From contig NZ_CP121194.1 in NCBI RefSeq assembly GCF_039993895.1, positions 310,001-374,000 of the forward strand: a DNA stretch of 64,000 bases, given 5' to 3'. A model generated the notes under the pieces. The model ran no database searches. It had not been told where the DNA came from and worked only from the letters and a program-made list of their open reading frames with translations. A program made the position numbers and the translations under genes. Of this stretch, positions 1 through 8,735 are shown piece by piece (the stretch's first letter is position 1; every line of letters begins with the position of its first letter). The stretch is from Edaphobacter paludis (GTDB lineage: Bacteria > Acidobacteriota > Terriglobia > Terriglobales > Acidobacteriaceae).

Positions 1-2
1 GC

Positions 3-695
3 GGCGATACAGTGCCGCAGGCTCTTGAGAATCTCGGCGTCAACGTGACGTTTCTGACTGCTCCTGACCTGGCAAGTGGCAACCTTAGCAGGTACGACGT
101 GATTCTGCTGGGGGTGCGCACTTATGCGGTGCGGGATGATCTGAAGGCCAACAACAGTAGGCTGCTGGATTACGTGAAAAATGGCGGAGTGGTGGTGGTG
201 CAATACAACACTCCCGAGTTCGACAAGAACTATGGGCCGTATCCGTACACCATGACAAGTGATCCTGAAGAGGTGACAGATGAAGCCTCGAAGGTAGATA
301 TCCTGGCACCGGATAATCCGGTGTTTCAATGGCCCAACAAGATTGGAGCCAAGGACTTTGAAGGCTGGGTAGCCGAACGGGGATCGAAATTTCTGAGCCA
401 ATGGGATTTGCACTATCAGCCGCTCCTCGAAACTCACGATCCGGGTCAGAATCCGCAAAGAGGAGGCTTGCTCTACGCTCGTTATGGCAAAGGCATATAT
501 ATCTATAACGCATATGCTTTCTACCGCCAGCTACCAGAAGGGGTGCCCGGCGCATTTCGAATTTTTGCGAATCTCGTTTCCTTGCCGAAAAATCCGCAAA
601 TCAACTCTTCGATGGGCAGCACAAACACGGATGAGGCACATCGGTTGGTATACCTTCCGCCACACCTTCACCCCACTGCTGAAGGCCTACGGTAA
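3..695 (+). CDS. PIG-L family deacetylase, C-terminal part (5' end outside window)
   Basis: The frame is open from the first bases (GDTVPQALENLG...), so this is the 3' end of a longer gene. The residues match the C-terminal, glutamine-amidotransferase-like half of long acidobacterial PIG-L/LmbE deacetylases: DTVPQAL, the LSRYD and GVRTY segments, a KNGGVVVVQYNTP strand, and a GKGIYIYNAYAFYRQLP segment near the end. The catalytic PIG-L domain lies upstream and cannot be seen. Family members usually end soon after the segment corresponding to RIFANLVSLPKN. Here the frame runs about 30 more residues into a scrap of a tyrosine integrase read in the wrong frame, so the natural stop may have been lost. 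Substrate unknown; de-N-acetylation of a sugar or glycoconjugate is the family role. Confidence 0.75.
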   Translation, partial: GDTVPQALENLGVNVTFLTAPDLASGNLSRYDVILLGVRTYAVRDDLKANNSRLLDYVKNGGVVVVQYNTPEFDKNYGPYPYTMTSDPEEVTDEASKVDILAPDNPVFQWPNKIGAKDFEGWVAERGSKFLSQWDLHYQPLLETHDPGQNPQRGGLLYARYGKGIYIYNAYAFYRQLPEGVPGAFRIFANLVSLPKNPQINSSMGSTNTDEAHRLVYLPPHLHPTAEGLR

Positions 696-819
696 GGATG
701 TCAAAGTAGGTTTGCTCAAAGAGGGGCCAAATGAAAGCGAGCTCTTATTGGGCGACCGAGATGTTGTGGTAACCAAAAGTACATCTAGGAGTGGTTTGAA
801 CAATCTGTGTGATGGATGA
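604..819 (+). pseudogene. Tyrosine recombinase (integrase) remnant
   Basis: In a different frame from the overlapping PIG-L tail, positions 631-708 read RMRHIGWYTFRHTFTPLLKA followed by YGKDVKV. This is the box II region of phage-type integrases (H-x-x-R, here TFRHTF), with the typical LLKA-x-G-x-DVK continuation. After about position 710 the similarity fades: the frame runs to a stop at 819, but no tyrosine nucleophile motif can be recognised. No upstream integrase domain is visible. It is a scrap, not a working gene, and marks an old insertion or deletion next to the PIG-L gene. Confidence 0.55.
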
Positions 820-877
820 GGTGAGTTGTATTCCATGTCGGCGGAACGGCCCGGCTGTCAGATTCACGTAAGGAAAC

Positions 878-911
878 GGCTGGATACTGCGCCAAGACGC
901 AGCATCCAGCC
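878..911 (-). terminator. Stem-loop after TonB receptor gene
   Basis: An inverted repeat with arms GGCTGGATaCTGCG and CGCAGcATCCAGCC (one internal mismatch) and a six-base loop lies 17 nt beyond the stop codon of the minus-strand TonB receptor. There is no obvious U-tract, so the termination mechanism is uncertain. Confidence 0.5.
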
Positions 912-928
912 TCAGTGGTTGAGACTTG

Positions 929-3900
929 TTAATAGGAGAGGCGCAGTGCGAGTTGCATTACTCGAGGGTCACCTGAAAGCGAGGTGATCTGACCCGCTGC
1001 TCCGCTGGAGAAGTTGTTGTTGGGTTGACCGAAGAGAGGTGTATTGCTCACGTTGAAGACCTCCCAACGAAACTCCAGATTGGCTGTTTCGTGAATGGGG
1101 AACTCTCGCAGGAGAGCAGCATCGAAGACATTCGTGTGCGGACCCCGGAGCGTGTTCCTACCGCTGTTGCCAATGACGCCGGGGGCAGGGAGGGAATACG
1201 CATTTGTGGCGTTCGGGGCATGAGCGACGCACTGTGGATTCTGTGCAGCGTAGAACCAGCAGTCCGTATTTTGAACGAGCGTGGGTTTGCCAATTACATT
1301 CAAGGTAGCGGTAGCTGCACCGTATGGATCCAGCGCGGCAGCGAGCCCTCCACCGCCATTGACCGTAAAGGGATGGCCGCTGTAATAGGTGTAGACGCCG
1401 GAGGTACGGAAGCCGCCCACGATAGAACTGAGGAGTCCGTGGTTAGCAAAGGCCTTCCCCTTGCCGAATGGCAACTCATAGACATAGTTGACCGAGATGC
1501 GATGCGGGATATCGAAGTCGCTGAGGCCGTACCAGGAGGCGTAGTTTCTGCCGTTGGGTGGTGCTCCCGAGTTACTCTCAAGCTCCTCCGGCGTGTTATC
1601 CAGGCTGCGGGAGTAAGTGTAAGCAGTACGGAAGCTGAAACCATTGCTGAAGCGCCGGGATAGGGTCGCCTCAAGGTCGTTATAATTTCCGAATCCGATT
1701 GAGTTGGTGTATTCGATGTAGCCGAAGTTAGTGAAAGGAACCTTGCTGGGAGCGCCCGGGGTTGCAATGCTGGGCTGATTAAGATCGCTGATGACGTCGA
1801 GATGGGTGGACTTGGTGCCGACGTAATTAACCTCGGCGGTAAGATTGCCGGGAAGCTCACGCTGGAAACCCACACTCCACTGCTGCACGTTCGGAGCTGG
1901 TGCGTTGGGGTTCATGGTGCGTAAATGGTAGGCCTGAAGCTGCGACAGGTTGATTGTCGACGGATCCAGGAAGTTTGAAGGAAACCCATCCTGAGCAATC
2001 AGAGCTGGAGTCGTTGAGTTTGATGCAACTGCCGGCGCTTTGTTGATAAGGAAGGGTGGGTTCAGCGAAAGCTGGTTCTCGCTGCCGAAGCGCTCAAACA
2101 TCGCATAGTAGTAACCATATCCGGCTCGAATGACAGTCTTCGTATCCGGAGAATAGGACACGCCAAAGCGGGGGCCGAAGTTCTTGTAGTTGGGATTGAC
2201 CAGCGCGCGGTCCTTAAGAGAGCCGCTCTTGGCAAAGACTAATCCGCCGGCGCCTCCATTAGCGGTAGGGTCGAAGTTGGCCTGCTGGTTTTTCCCTTCC
2301 AGAGCGGGGGTGGCGAAGTCGTAGCGGAGTCCAAGATTGACAGTGAGCTTGGGCACTACCTTCCAATCGTCTTGAACGAAGCCGGAGATCATCCACAACC
2401 GCTGGTCGACGAAATGGACGTTCGTCAACTGCGTAGATTGCGCGAGACCGAGCAGGCCGTCGGCGTAAGAGAGTCCGGGCGTAAGGCACTGGTTGTTCGC
2501 ACCACCGCGCTGGCAACTAAAGATGCCGGTGAAGCCAAGGTCGCCGCGAGTACCGGGCTCATCTTGAAAGATGTTGCGCATGGGAGCATATACCGTGCCG
2601 CCCAGCTTGAGCGAATGTTTGCCCAGCGCCAGGGAGATCGTGTCGACCCACTGGATCTGCTGGGGCGTCTGGGATTTGGGCAGAAAGTCCGGCGAGCCGA
2701 TGAAGGTGAAGTTGGCGAACTGCGTCAGTGGGACGCCACCGGCAACGGCTGGGTTGTTGGGGATGCCGGGAACGAACTCGTCCGCAGCGTTCAAGCCGAA
2801 GGGGTCCTGTTCCGCAACGGACTTATTACGAATGAAGCCAAGATGAAACTCGTTAAGAACGTTGGGGGAGAAGATGTGGGTCCAGCCGAGGACTGCGCTG
2901 TGCGAGTTAATCTTCTGGCGGCCGAATGCAGAAGTCGAGGTGCCATCGCCAATGCCGCCGTAGTTACCGGGGATAAAGCGAGAGCGGTTGATATAGCTGT
3001 AGCGGACAAAAAGGTTATCGGAGCAGGAGGCAGTCCAGTCAACCCGGCCGTCATAACTGTCATTGTTGTCGCTCAGGCCGGCATTGCGGAAGTAATTGTT
3101 GAGCTGACCCGGCAGGTTGGGCTGCGGAAAGAGTGCAATGATGCCCTGCATCGCCTTGTCGAGCCGGTCGGCTGGAATCTGATTGTTGGGGAAGGGCTGG
3201 TTGGTGCGAGGGTCGAAGATTGTGGGATACTTCACGCCAAGTAAAGCTGCCGTCGCGGGACTGAAGTCGCCGATCCGTTCATTCGGCAAAGGCACCGTCG
3301 AGGTGCGGGAGACGCCTTGCTTGATGCGTGTGCCTTCGTAGTTAAAGAACGCAAACAGACGATCATGGACGATGGGGCCGCTGATGCTTCCGCCGAACTG
3401 GTGCTGATTGTTTTGCGCCTTTCGGACTTTGCTACGCTTCGTGAAGTAGTCTGTCGCATCGAAGAAATCGTTGCGGAGATATTCGAAGGCAAGAAGATGA
3501 AAGCGGTTGCTGCCTCCCATCGTGTTGACAGAAAGAGCTGCGCCGGGAGCTCGGCCATACTCGGCCGAGTAAGGATTGGTCACGATAGTGAACTGCTGGA
3601 TGGTGTCTACGGAGGGATGTGCGGCCTGCGTGCTTAACTCTTGAACGTTCTCGGAGATGGTGTTGTTATCGATGCCATCGAGGATGAAATCGTTCTGAAG
3701 TGAGTGAATGCCGTGGACGTTGAAGCTGCCGGTTCGTCCAGCGCTGGTAGCGCCGCTCTGCTGAGTGAAGCGGCTGATCTGCACCCCAGGAACCGTTCGA
3801 AGAAGGTCGTCCCAGTTGCGCTGATAAAGCGGTGTCTGCTGGATAACCTCGCTTGTGATCACCGTGCTGATGGAGGCATCGTCCGGGGAAAGAGTGCTGC

Positions 3901-4276
3901 CTGCGGCGTTCACCGTAACCTCTTCCTGAGAAGTGCCAAGTTTAAGTGTGAAGTCGCGGCGGCTCTTCTGGGCGGCATTTAATTGGACATCCTCACTCAT
4001 GCCTGCGAAGCCCGTCGCATTAATGGAGACGGTATAAAGGCCGATTGGGAGCGACGGGAAGCTGTAGTAGCCCGCGCCGTCCGTCTCGCCTGTGCGGTTA
4101 AGCCCGGTCGCTTTATTAGTGACGGTGACATTGACGTGCGGGACATCGGCTCCACTGGGATCGACAATCAGGCCAGTGAGGCTAGAGGTATTGATCTGAG
4201 CATTTGCGGTGATCAGGGTGGCCAAAATGCACGTTAAGACCAAAAATAGGCGATGACAGAAGGACTGAGTTTTCAT
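929..4276 (-). CDS. TonB-dependent receptor, Oar-like (1115 aa)
   Basis: Outer-membrane receptor for active import of a large substrate, probably an oligosaccharide. Residues 1-26 form a Sec signal peptide (MKTQSFCHRLFLVLTC... ANAQ). Residues about 27-115 form a carboxypeptidase-regulatory-like beta-sandwich (SSLTGLIVDPSGADVPHVNVTV, GYYSFPSLPIGLYTVSI). A plug domain follows (QRNWDDLLRTVPGVQIS, FNVHGIHSLQNDFILDGIDNN). The remainder is a beta-barrel ending in an aromatic residue (LALRLSY). The length is normal for acidobacterial Oar-like receptors, much longer than classical siderophore receptors. The gene stands alone on the minus strand, diverging from the GH13 gene across a 670-nt gap. Substrate not determinable. 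Confidence 0.9.
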   Translation of the reverse strand: MKTQSFCHRLFLVLTCILATLITANAQINTSSLTGLIVDPSGADVPHVNVTVTNKATGLNRTGETDGAGYYSFPSLPIGLYTVSINATGFAGMSEDVQLNAAQKSRRDFTLKLGTSQEEVTVNAAGSTLSPDDASISTVITSEVIQQTPLYQRNWDDLLRTVPGVQISRFTQQSGATSAGRTGSFNVHGIHSLQNDFILDGIDNNTISENVQELSTQAAHPSVDTIQQFTIVTNPYSAEYGRAPGAALSVNTMGGSNRFHLLAFEYLRNDFFDATDYFTKRSKVRKAQNNQHQFGGSISGPIVHDRLFAFFNYEGTRIKQGVSRTSTVPLPNERIGDFSPATAALLGVKYPTIFDPRTNQPFPNNQIPADRLDKAMQGIIALFPQPNLPGQLNNYFRNAGLSDNNDSYDGRVDWTASCSDNLFVRYSYINRSRFIPGNYGGIGDGTSTSAFGRQKINSHSAVLGWTHIFSPNVLNEFHLGFIRNKSVAEQDPFGLNAADEFVPGIPNNPAVAGGVPLTQFANFTFIGSPDFLPKSQTPQQIQWVDTISLALGKHSLKLGGTVYAPMRNIFQDEPGTRGDLGFTGIFSCQRGGANNQCLTPGLSYADGLLGLAQSTQLTNVHFVDQRLWMISGFVQDDWKVVPKLTVNLGLRYDFATPALEGKNQQANFDPTANGGAGGLVFAKSGSLKDRALVNPNYKNFGPRFGVSYSPDTKTVIRAGYGYYYAMFERFGSENQLSLNPPFLINKAPAVASNSTTPALIAQDGFPSNFLDPSTINLSQLQAYHLRTMNPNAPAPNVQQWSVGFQRELPGNLTAEVNYVGTKSTHLDVISDLNQPSIATPGAPSKVPFTNFGYIEYTNSIGFGNYNDLEATLSRRFSNGFSFRTAYTYSRSLDNTPEELESNSGAPPNGRNYASWYGLSDFDIPHRISVNYVYELPFGKGKAFANHGLLSSIVGGFRTSGVYTYYSGHPFTVNGGGGLAAALDPYGAATATLNVIGKPTLVQNTDCWFYAAQNPQCVAHAPNATNAYSLPAPGVIGNSGRNTLRGPHTNVFDAALLREFPIHETANLEFRWEVFNVSNTPLFGQPNNNFSSGAAGQITSLSGDPRVMQLALRLSY

Positions 4277-4946
4277 TGTGTAGCCTCGGGGAAATTAGGG
4301 AGTTCCGGCATCTCCCAGGAAATGAATCTTCCGCTTCTGAGCGGATCGCTGCCGGATAAGTCAACGGTAACTTCGCCACTTTAGTGCGCAGTCAATGCCG
4401 CATGAACGGGAGGTGAAAACGAACCGATACGACACCCAACATCCACTGTTCAATGTAAGGAGACCGTTGGAATGACGAGGTGTCGTACTTACAGTGCCCA
4501 GAAGTCGTCTATCGACCAATGTGAGAAAGATAAAAGAAGAGAGTTAGTGCTGAGAGTGGACGGAACTGATCGGAAATCTCTAGGCGCGATAAATTCCTGC
4601 GATATCGAGAAACCGCCAATGTACTTTCTTTGCGTTATCATACAAACGTTGAAGACTCTATCCGGCCTCGACACCGCGCATAACTACCCTCAGTTCACCA
4701 ATCCATGCTCCAGCCACAAAGACGGAAATTTTGGATGATCAACCTACCGGCCAGCACTCTGAGCGTGAGCTTCCGACTGCCTGCGCTTCACCTTTTACCC
4801 CACGCGTCATTCCTAATCGGGGCTGCTCTGTGAGCAGCGCCATTCTTTTCGCGGTCTGGGCAAATCGTCATTCCCTAAACGGAACATAATCGCTCGGTCG
4901 GGTTTTTCCGTCTCCAGAAATGCCCCGTTGGCAAGGACAGTCACTC
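4277..4946. other. Intergenic region between divergent receptor and GH13 genes
   Basis: A 670-nt non-coding stretch that should hold both divergent promoters. The short frames inside it show no family resemblance. The one structured element is a perfect 9-bp inverted repeat, TACGACACC (4428-4436) and GGTGTCGTA (4479-4487), with 42 nt between the arms. It lies about 150-210 nt upstream of the receptor start and could be a pair of operator half-sites. No convincing -35/-10 pair was found for either gene. Confidence 0.4.
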
Positions 4947-6831
4947 ATGGTGAATATGAAGACCCGGTGGAATACTCTCTGCGGCGCGGCTCTGCTCTGC
5001 ATCGCTTCTTATGGCTTCGGACAAGCTGATCGCGGCAAACCCGTCATTCAGAGCATCGACCCGCCGGACTGGTTCGTACAGCTTCCTGACCCAATGCTGT
5101 TAATCCACGGAACAGGCCTGGCCGGCGCGAAGTTTTCAGTCCAGGCCCACGGTGTCCGCTTCGACCACGCCCAGGCCTCATCCAATGGGCACTGGGCCTT
5201 CGTCTGGCTCAAGACCTCCACCGCCCCGCCGCAAGTCATCGAGATCACGGCTACAAATGCGCAGGGCAATGCATCGCGTGCGTATGCCCTTCACCCGCGA
5301 ACGGAGGCCCCTGCAGCTCATGCTGGCTTTTCGCCTAAAGACGTCATCTATCTGGTAATGACGGACCGTTTCGCCGACGGCAACCTGGCTAACGATCAGC
5401 CTGGATACGACCGCGCCGCCAGTCGCGGATGGCACGGGGGCGACTTCGCCGGCATCGAGCAGCATCTCGATTATCTGCAGGAGCTCGGTGTCACGGCTCT
5501 CTGGACCACGCCGGTCTACGACAACGGACTGATGCCGCAGTCGTACCACGGCTACGCGGCGGTCAATCTGTACGATGTAGATCATCACTTCGGCACTCTG
5601 GAAGAGTACCGGCATCTCGCCGCCGCGCTGCATGCCCGTGGCATGAAGCTGATCATCGACCTGGTTCCCAATCACATCGGGGTGCAACACCCCTTGGGTC
5701 AAAGATCCTCCCACCCCCGACTGGTTCCATGGAACGTTGGCAAATCACAAGCGATCAGCCGGCAACTTCAACGACCTCGTCAACCCCCATGCCACGCCCG
5801 CCAGCTCCCGCGACTTGACCGAGGGTTGGTTCACCGACGAGATGCCGGACATGAATCAGGAGAATCCGCTCGTCTCCAAATATCTGATACAGAACGCGCT
5901 CTGGTGGGTCGAGACCGCACATCTCGACGCCATCCGCATCGATACGTTTCCTTACGTAGGCCGCGCCTTCTGGCACGACTTCGACGCCGCGCTTCACCAT
6001 GCCTATCCCAACCTGACGACAGTTGGTGAGATCTTCCACCGCGACCCGACCATAACCTCATTCTTCGCCGGCGGGCGCGAACATGCAGGAATCGACACCG
6101 GCTTGGACACGCCGTTCGACTTCCCTGTCTACTTTGCCGTCCGGGATGTCCTCGCCGGCAACAAACCCATGACCGATCTTGCCGCCACTCTGCGGCAGGA
6201 TTCCCTTTACCCGCACCCGGAACACCTGGTTCAGTTCTTTGGCAATCACGACACGACCCGCTTCCTGACCGCTGCCGGAGGATCGCTTCCGCGACTCAAA
6301 GAGGCGCTCGGCCTCCTTGCGACGCTGCGGGGTACGCCCGAACTCTATAGCGGAGACGAGATCGCAATGGAAGGTGGGGGAGACCCGGACAACCGTCGCG
6401 ATTTTCCCGGTGGATTCCCGCCAACGGGACCGAATGGGCAATCGTCAGCCTTTACCGCCTCTGGGCGGACGCATGACCAGCAAGAGACCTTCGTATGGAC
6501 GGCAGCGCTGTTTTCTGTACGCAAGTCACACACAGCGCTTCAAGGTGGGGCACAGCAGGATCTATTCGTTGATGACTCCAGCTTCGTCTATATTCGAACG
6601 AACTCTTTGAAAGGGTGTAGTTCGGCCCACGACAAAGATGCGGTTGTCGCCGTCGTCAACAAGAAGGCGGAACCCCGTATTTTGCTCATACGAAGTGCCG
6701 ATACTGCGTTGGCTGGGTGCAATCAGTTCGAGCCTCTCGCCCCGGCGAACCTTGCGACAGCAAGGAGTGAGGGCGGCTCTGTATCCATTTCGATCCCGGG
6801 AGAGTCGTTCGCGATGTTCAGCGTTCGCTAA
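4947..6831 (+). pseudogene. GH13 cyclomaltodextrinase/neopullulanase-like enzyme, interrupted by a 1-nt frameshift
   Basis: The gene would encode about 627 residues. It has a signal peptide (MKTRWNTLCGAALLCIASYGFGQ), an N-terminal Ig-like domain of the cyclomaltodextrinase type (KPVIQSIDPPDWFVQL, IHGTGLAGAKFSV) and a GH13 barrel. The barrel motifs are DLVPNH (region I), LDAIRIDTFPY (nucleophile Asp), TVGEIFH (acid/base Glu) and FFGNHDTTRF (third Asp). The reading frame breaks at 5691-5695 (CCCCTTGGG). Removing one base restores HPWVKDPPTPDWFHG, the normal continuation, and joins the 5' frame (to 6029) to the 3' frame (from before 5737). All catalytic residues survive on the two sides. This may be a very recent mutation or a sequencing error. 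Start 4947 puts the hydrophobic stretch right after the N-terminus; 4956 is an alternative. Predicted periplasmic maltodextrin hydrolysis. Confidence 0.85.
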
Positions 6832-7394
6832 GAACCTTTATCACGACGGGCAGAGATGTCCGATGCAGAATTGGCGGAGGTGGCCTAATGCAGACCATTC
6901 TTCGCATCTTTAAACAGGCGACAGTTGAGCACACTTGGGAGATGGCCACCATGGCGGTAGTGTTGCAGGAGTATGGCAACTAGTGTTCTTCCTCATCGCC
7001 AACAATCCAGTTCGCTTTCGTCCCATGATCATTCCTATGATTGCCGAGAAGCTAGCCTCTTTCGCGTCGATCTTCAATATTTGGCTCGGATAGACATTAC
7101 GTCTTCGAAATTCTTGAATTAACTTGAGTCCGCTAGACGTATGTTCCCAAGTCAATGATCTGAGAAGCAGACGAGCTGATGCGGTTCGAAACATCTTGAC
7201 ATATTGTGAACGGATTAGTTCACCGTCAGGCTGAACCATCGCACTGAAGACCCTGCTTCCTTCAACCATCAATACTATCGATATAGACCTCACGCCATCC
7301 TCAAACAAAAAACCTATCCAGAGCAAGCATCAATGTCACCAATCTTTTGAGACGTCCCGGCGTATGCTATTCATGACAAAGCCACTATCTATAG
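6832..7394. other. Intergenic region before LacI regulator
   Basis: A 563-nt gap. It contains a minus-strand frame of 138 codons (6910-7326), but its translation has no recognisable motif, hydrophobic pattern or ribosome-binding site, and is probably chance. No terminator hairpin was seen after the GH13 gene. The LacI-family promoter should lie near the right end, but no clear -35/-10 boxes were found. Confidence 0.4.
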
Positions 7395-8477
7395 ATGACC
7401 TCAAAAATAAAAAACAACACTGAAAAGCCAACTTCCGGCATTCGGGCGATTGCTGAGGAGTTAGGAATCTCCATTGCAACTGTAGACCGCGCACTTCACG
7501 ACCGTGGGCGAATCAGCGAAAAGACTCGCGCTCGTGTACTGCAAGTGGCGGAGCAATTGAACTACCACCCAAACCGGGCTGCGCGTGACCTGAGGCTAAA
7601 CCGGCGCTTTCGGGTTTCCATCAATTTCCCGACGGGGATTCCTCCATTTTTCGATGCCCTACGATCCGGCATAGAGGAGGGTGCATTACCGTTTAGTTCA
7701 ACACTGGACATTGAGTTCCATAGTTATAGCTTGCCGTATGATCACGCGCGGAACAGCATCCAGTCTGCTCTTGACGCATCGGTTGATGGAATCATTGCTG
7801 TTCCGCCGAATACCTTCCAGATGGCAGAGTTGGTCAGGAAGGCAAATATGAAAGGTATTCCCATCGTCTGTATTTCGACCGACGTCCCGGAATCGGGACG
7901 GCTCACTGCTATCACTGCTTATCCGTTCAATTGCGGCGCCATGGCGGCTGAAGCGCTTTTCAGTCATATGAATAAACGAGGTTCAGTCGGAGTTCTTACA
8001 GGAAATCTCGAATATCTCAATCACGCGGAAAAGGTGCGAGGATTTCGAACTATGCTTTCTCAGCTTTCGCCAGCCTTCTCCGTGGCGGCTGTCATTGAGG
8101 CGCACGATGATCCCCATGAGGCATATCAGGGAGTACGCAGGCTCCTGCAAAGCACGCCCAAGATGGCCGGGTTGTACATCAGTACAGCGAACTCTATCTC
8201 CGCGCTAACAGCCCTGCGTGAGGCTGGTCGACTGGATAGCGTCGCCGTTGTAACGACAGATCTTATTCCGGAGCTTGTTCCTTACCTCCGAGAAGGCATC
8301 GTTAAGGCGACGATCTATCAGTGTCCCGAAACGCAGGGAAGCCTTGCGATTCGGACCCTATATTGGTATTTATCCGAAGGAATGAGACCGCTCCATTTCA
8401 TTGGCGTGATTCCTCAACTCATCATCAGAAGCAATCTCGACCTCTATATAAGCACCAATAAATATATTGCTCGTTAA
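7395..8477 (+). CDS. LacI-family transcriptional regulator (360 aa)
   Basis: Residues about 14-65 form a LacI-type helix-turn-helix with hinge (GIRAIAEELGISIATVDRAL, RVLQVAEQLNYHPNRAAR). The rest resembles a periplasmic-binding-protein fold used as a sugar-sensing domain (FDALRSGIEEG, GIIAVPPN, KGIPIVCIST, NKRGSVGVLTGN, VRGFRTML, GLYISTANSISALTALREAG). The effector is unknown. The gene sits between the GH13 gene and a TonB receptor/sulfatase pair on the same strand and is the obvious candidate regulator of that region. No strong Shine-Dalgarno sequence precedes ATG 7395, so the start is only moderately certain. It could also act in trans on the LacI-type operator at 49653. Confidence 0.9.
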   Translation: MTSKIKNNTEKPTSGIRAIAEELGISIATVDRALHDRGRISEKTRARVLQVAEQLNYHPNRAARDLRLNRRFRVSINFPTGIPPFFDALRSGIEEGALPFSSTLDIEFHSYSLPYDHARNSIQSALDASVDGIIAVPPNTFQMAELVRKANMKGIPIVCISTDVPESGRLTAITAYPFNCGAMAAEALFSHMNKRGSVGVLTGNLEYLNHAEKVRGFRTMLSQLSPAFSVAAVIEAHDDPHEAYQGVRRLLQSTPKMAGLYISTANSISALTALREAGRLDSVAVVTTDLIPELVPYLREGIVKATIYQCPETQGSLAIRTLYWYLSEGMRPLHFIGVIPQLIIRSNLDLYISTNKYIAR

Positions 8478-8592
8478 ACCGCCAACCCCGATCGCCTAAC
8501 AGATTAAATTCAGAGTAGCGTCTCAACGCCGCTTCTTTTCAACCTTAACCTGCCACGGCATGCAGCGAAACGTAGGAAAAGGAAATAAAACA

Positions 8593-8622
8593 TTGACAAT
8601 GAAGTTTTGTTTGCGGTAACGT
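8593..8622 (+). promoter_or_regulatory. Possible promoter of TonB receptor gene
   Basis: A perfect TTGACA (8593-8598) lies inside a small palindrome, CATTGACAATG. After an 18-nt spacer comes a poor -10 match, TAACGT. The element is about 115 nt upstream of the receptor start. The -35 box is convincing, the -10 is weak. Confidence 0.3.
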
Positions 8623-8735
8623 CCCCTCATCGCAAAAGACTACTGAAGTGTATCCGTTTTCATAAGAAATGGAGCAGCGATTCGGCTACGTTTCACGTTG
8701 AACACGAATCAAACGATCGCCATTTAGAAGGGACT

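Noticed and set aside
4472..4738. Overlapping short frames on both strands in the spacer after the first receptor
   Set aside because: No recognisable features, and the two frames oppose each other across the same DNA.
5685..5700. Programmed ribosomal frameshift in the GH13 gene
   Set aside because: No slippery heptamer with a stimulatory structure is evident, and GH13 enzymes are not known to use this. A mutation or sequencing error is simpler.
6910..7326. Minus-strand frame of 138 codons between the GH13 and LacI genes
   Set aside because: No motif, no ribosome-binding site and no hydrophobic or domain pattern. Treated as chance.
8690..8705. Second parS site (CGTTTCACGTTGAACA)
   Set aside because: Three mismatches to consensus and broken symmetry. 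Mentioned only as a weak look-alike.
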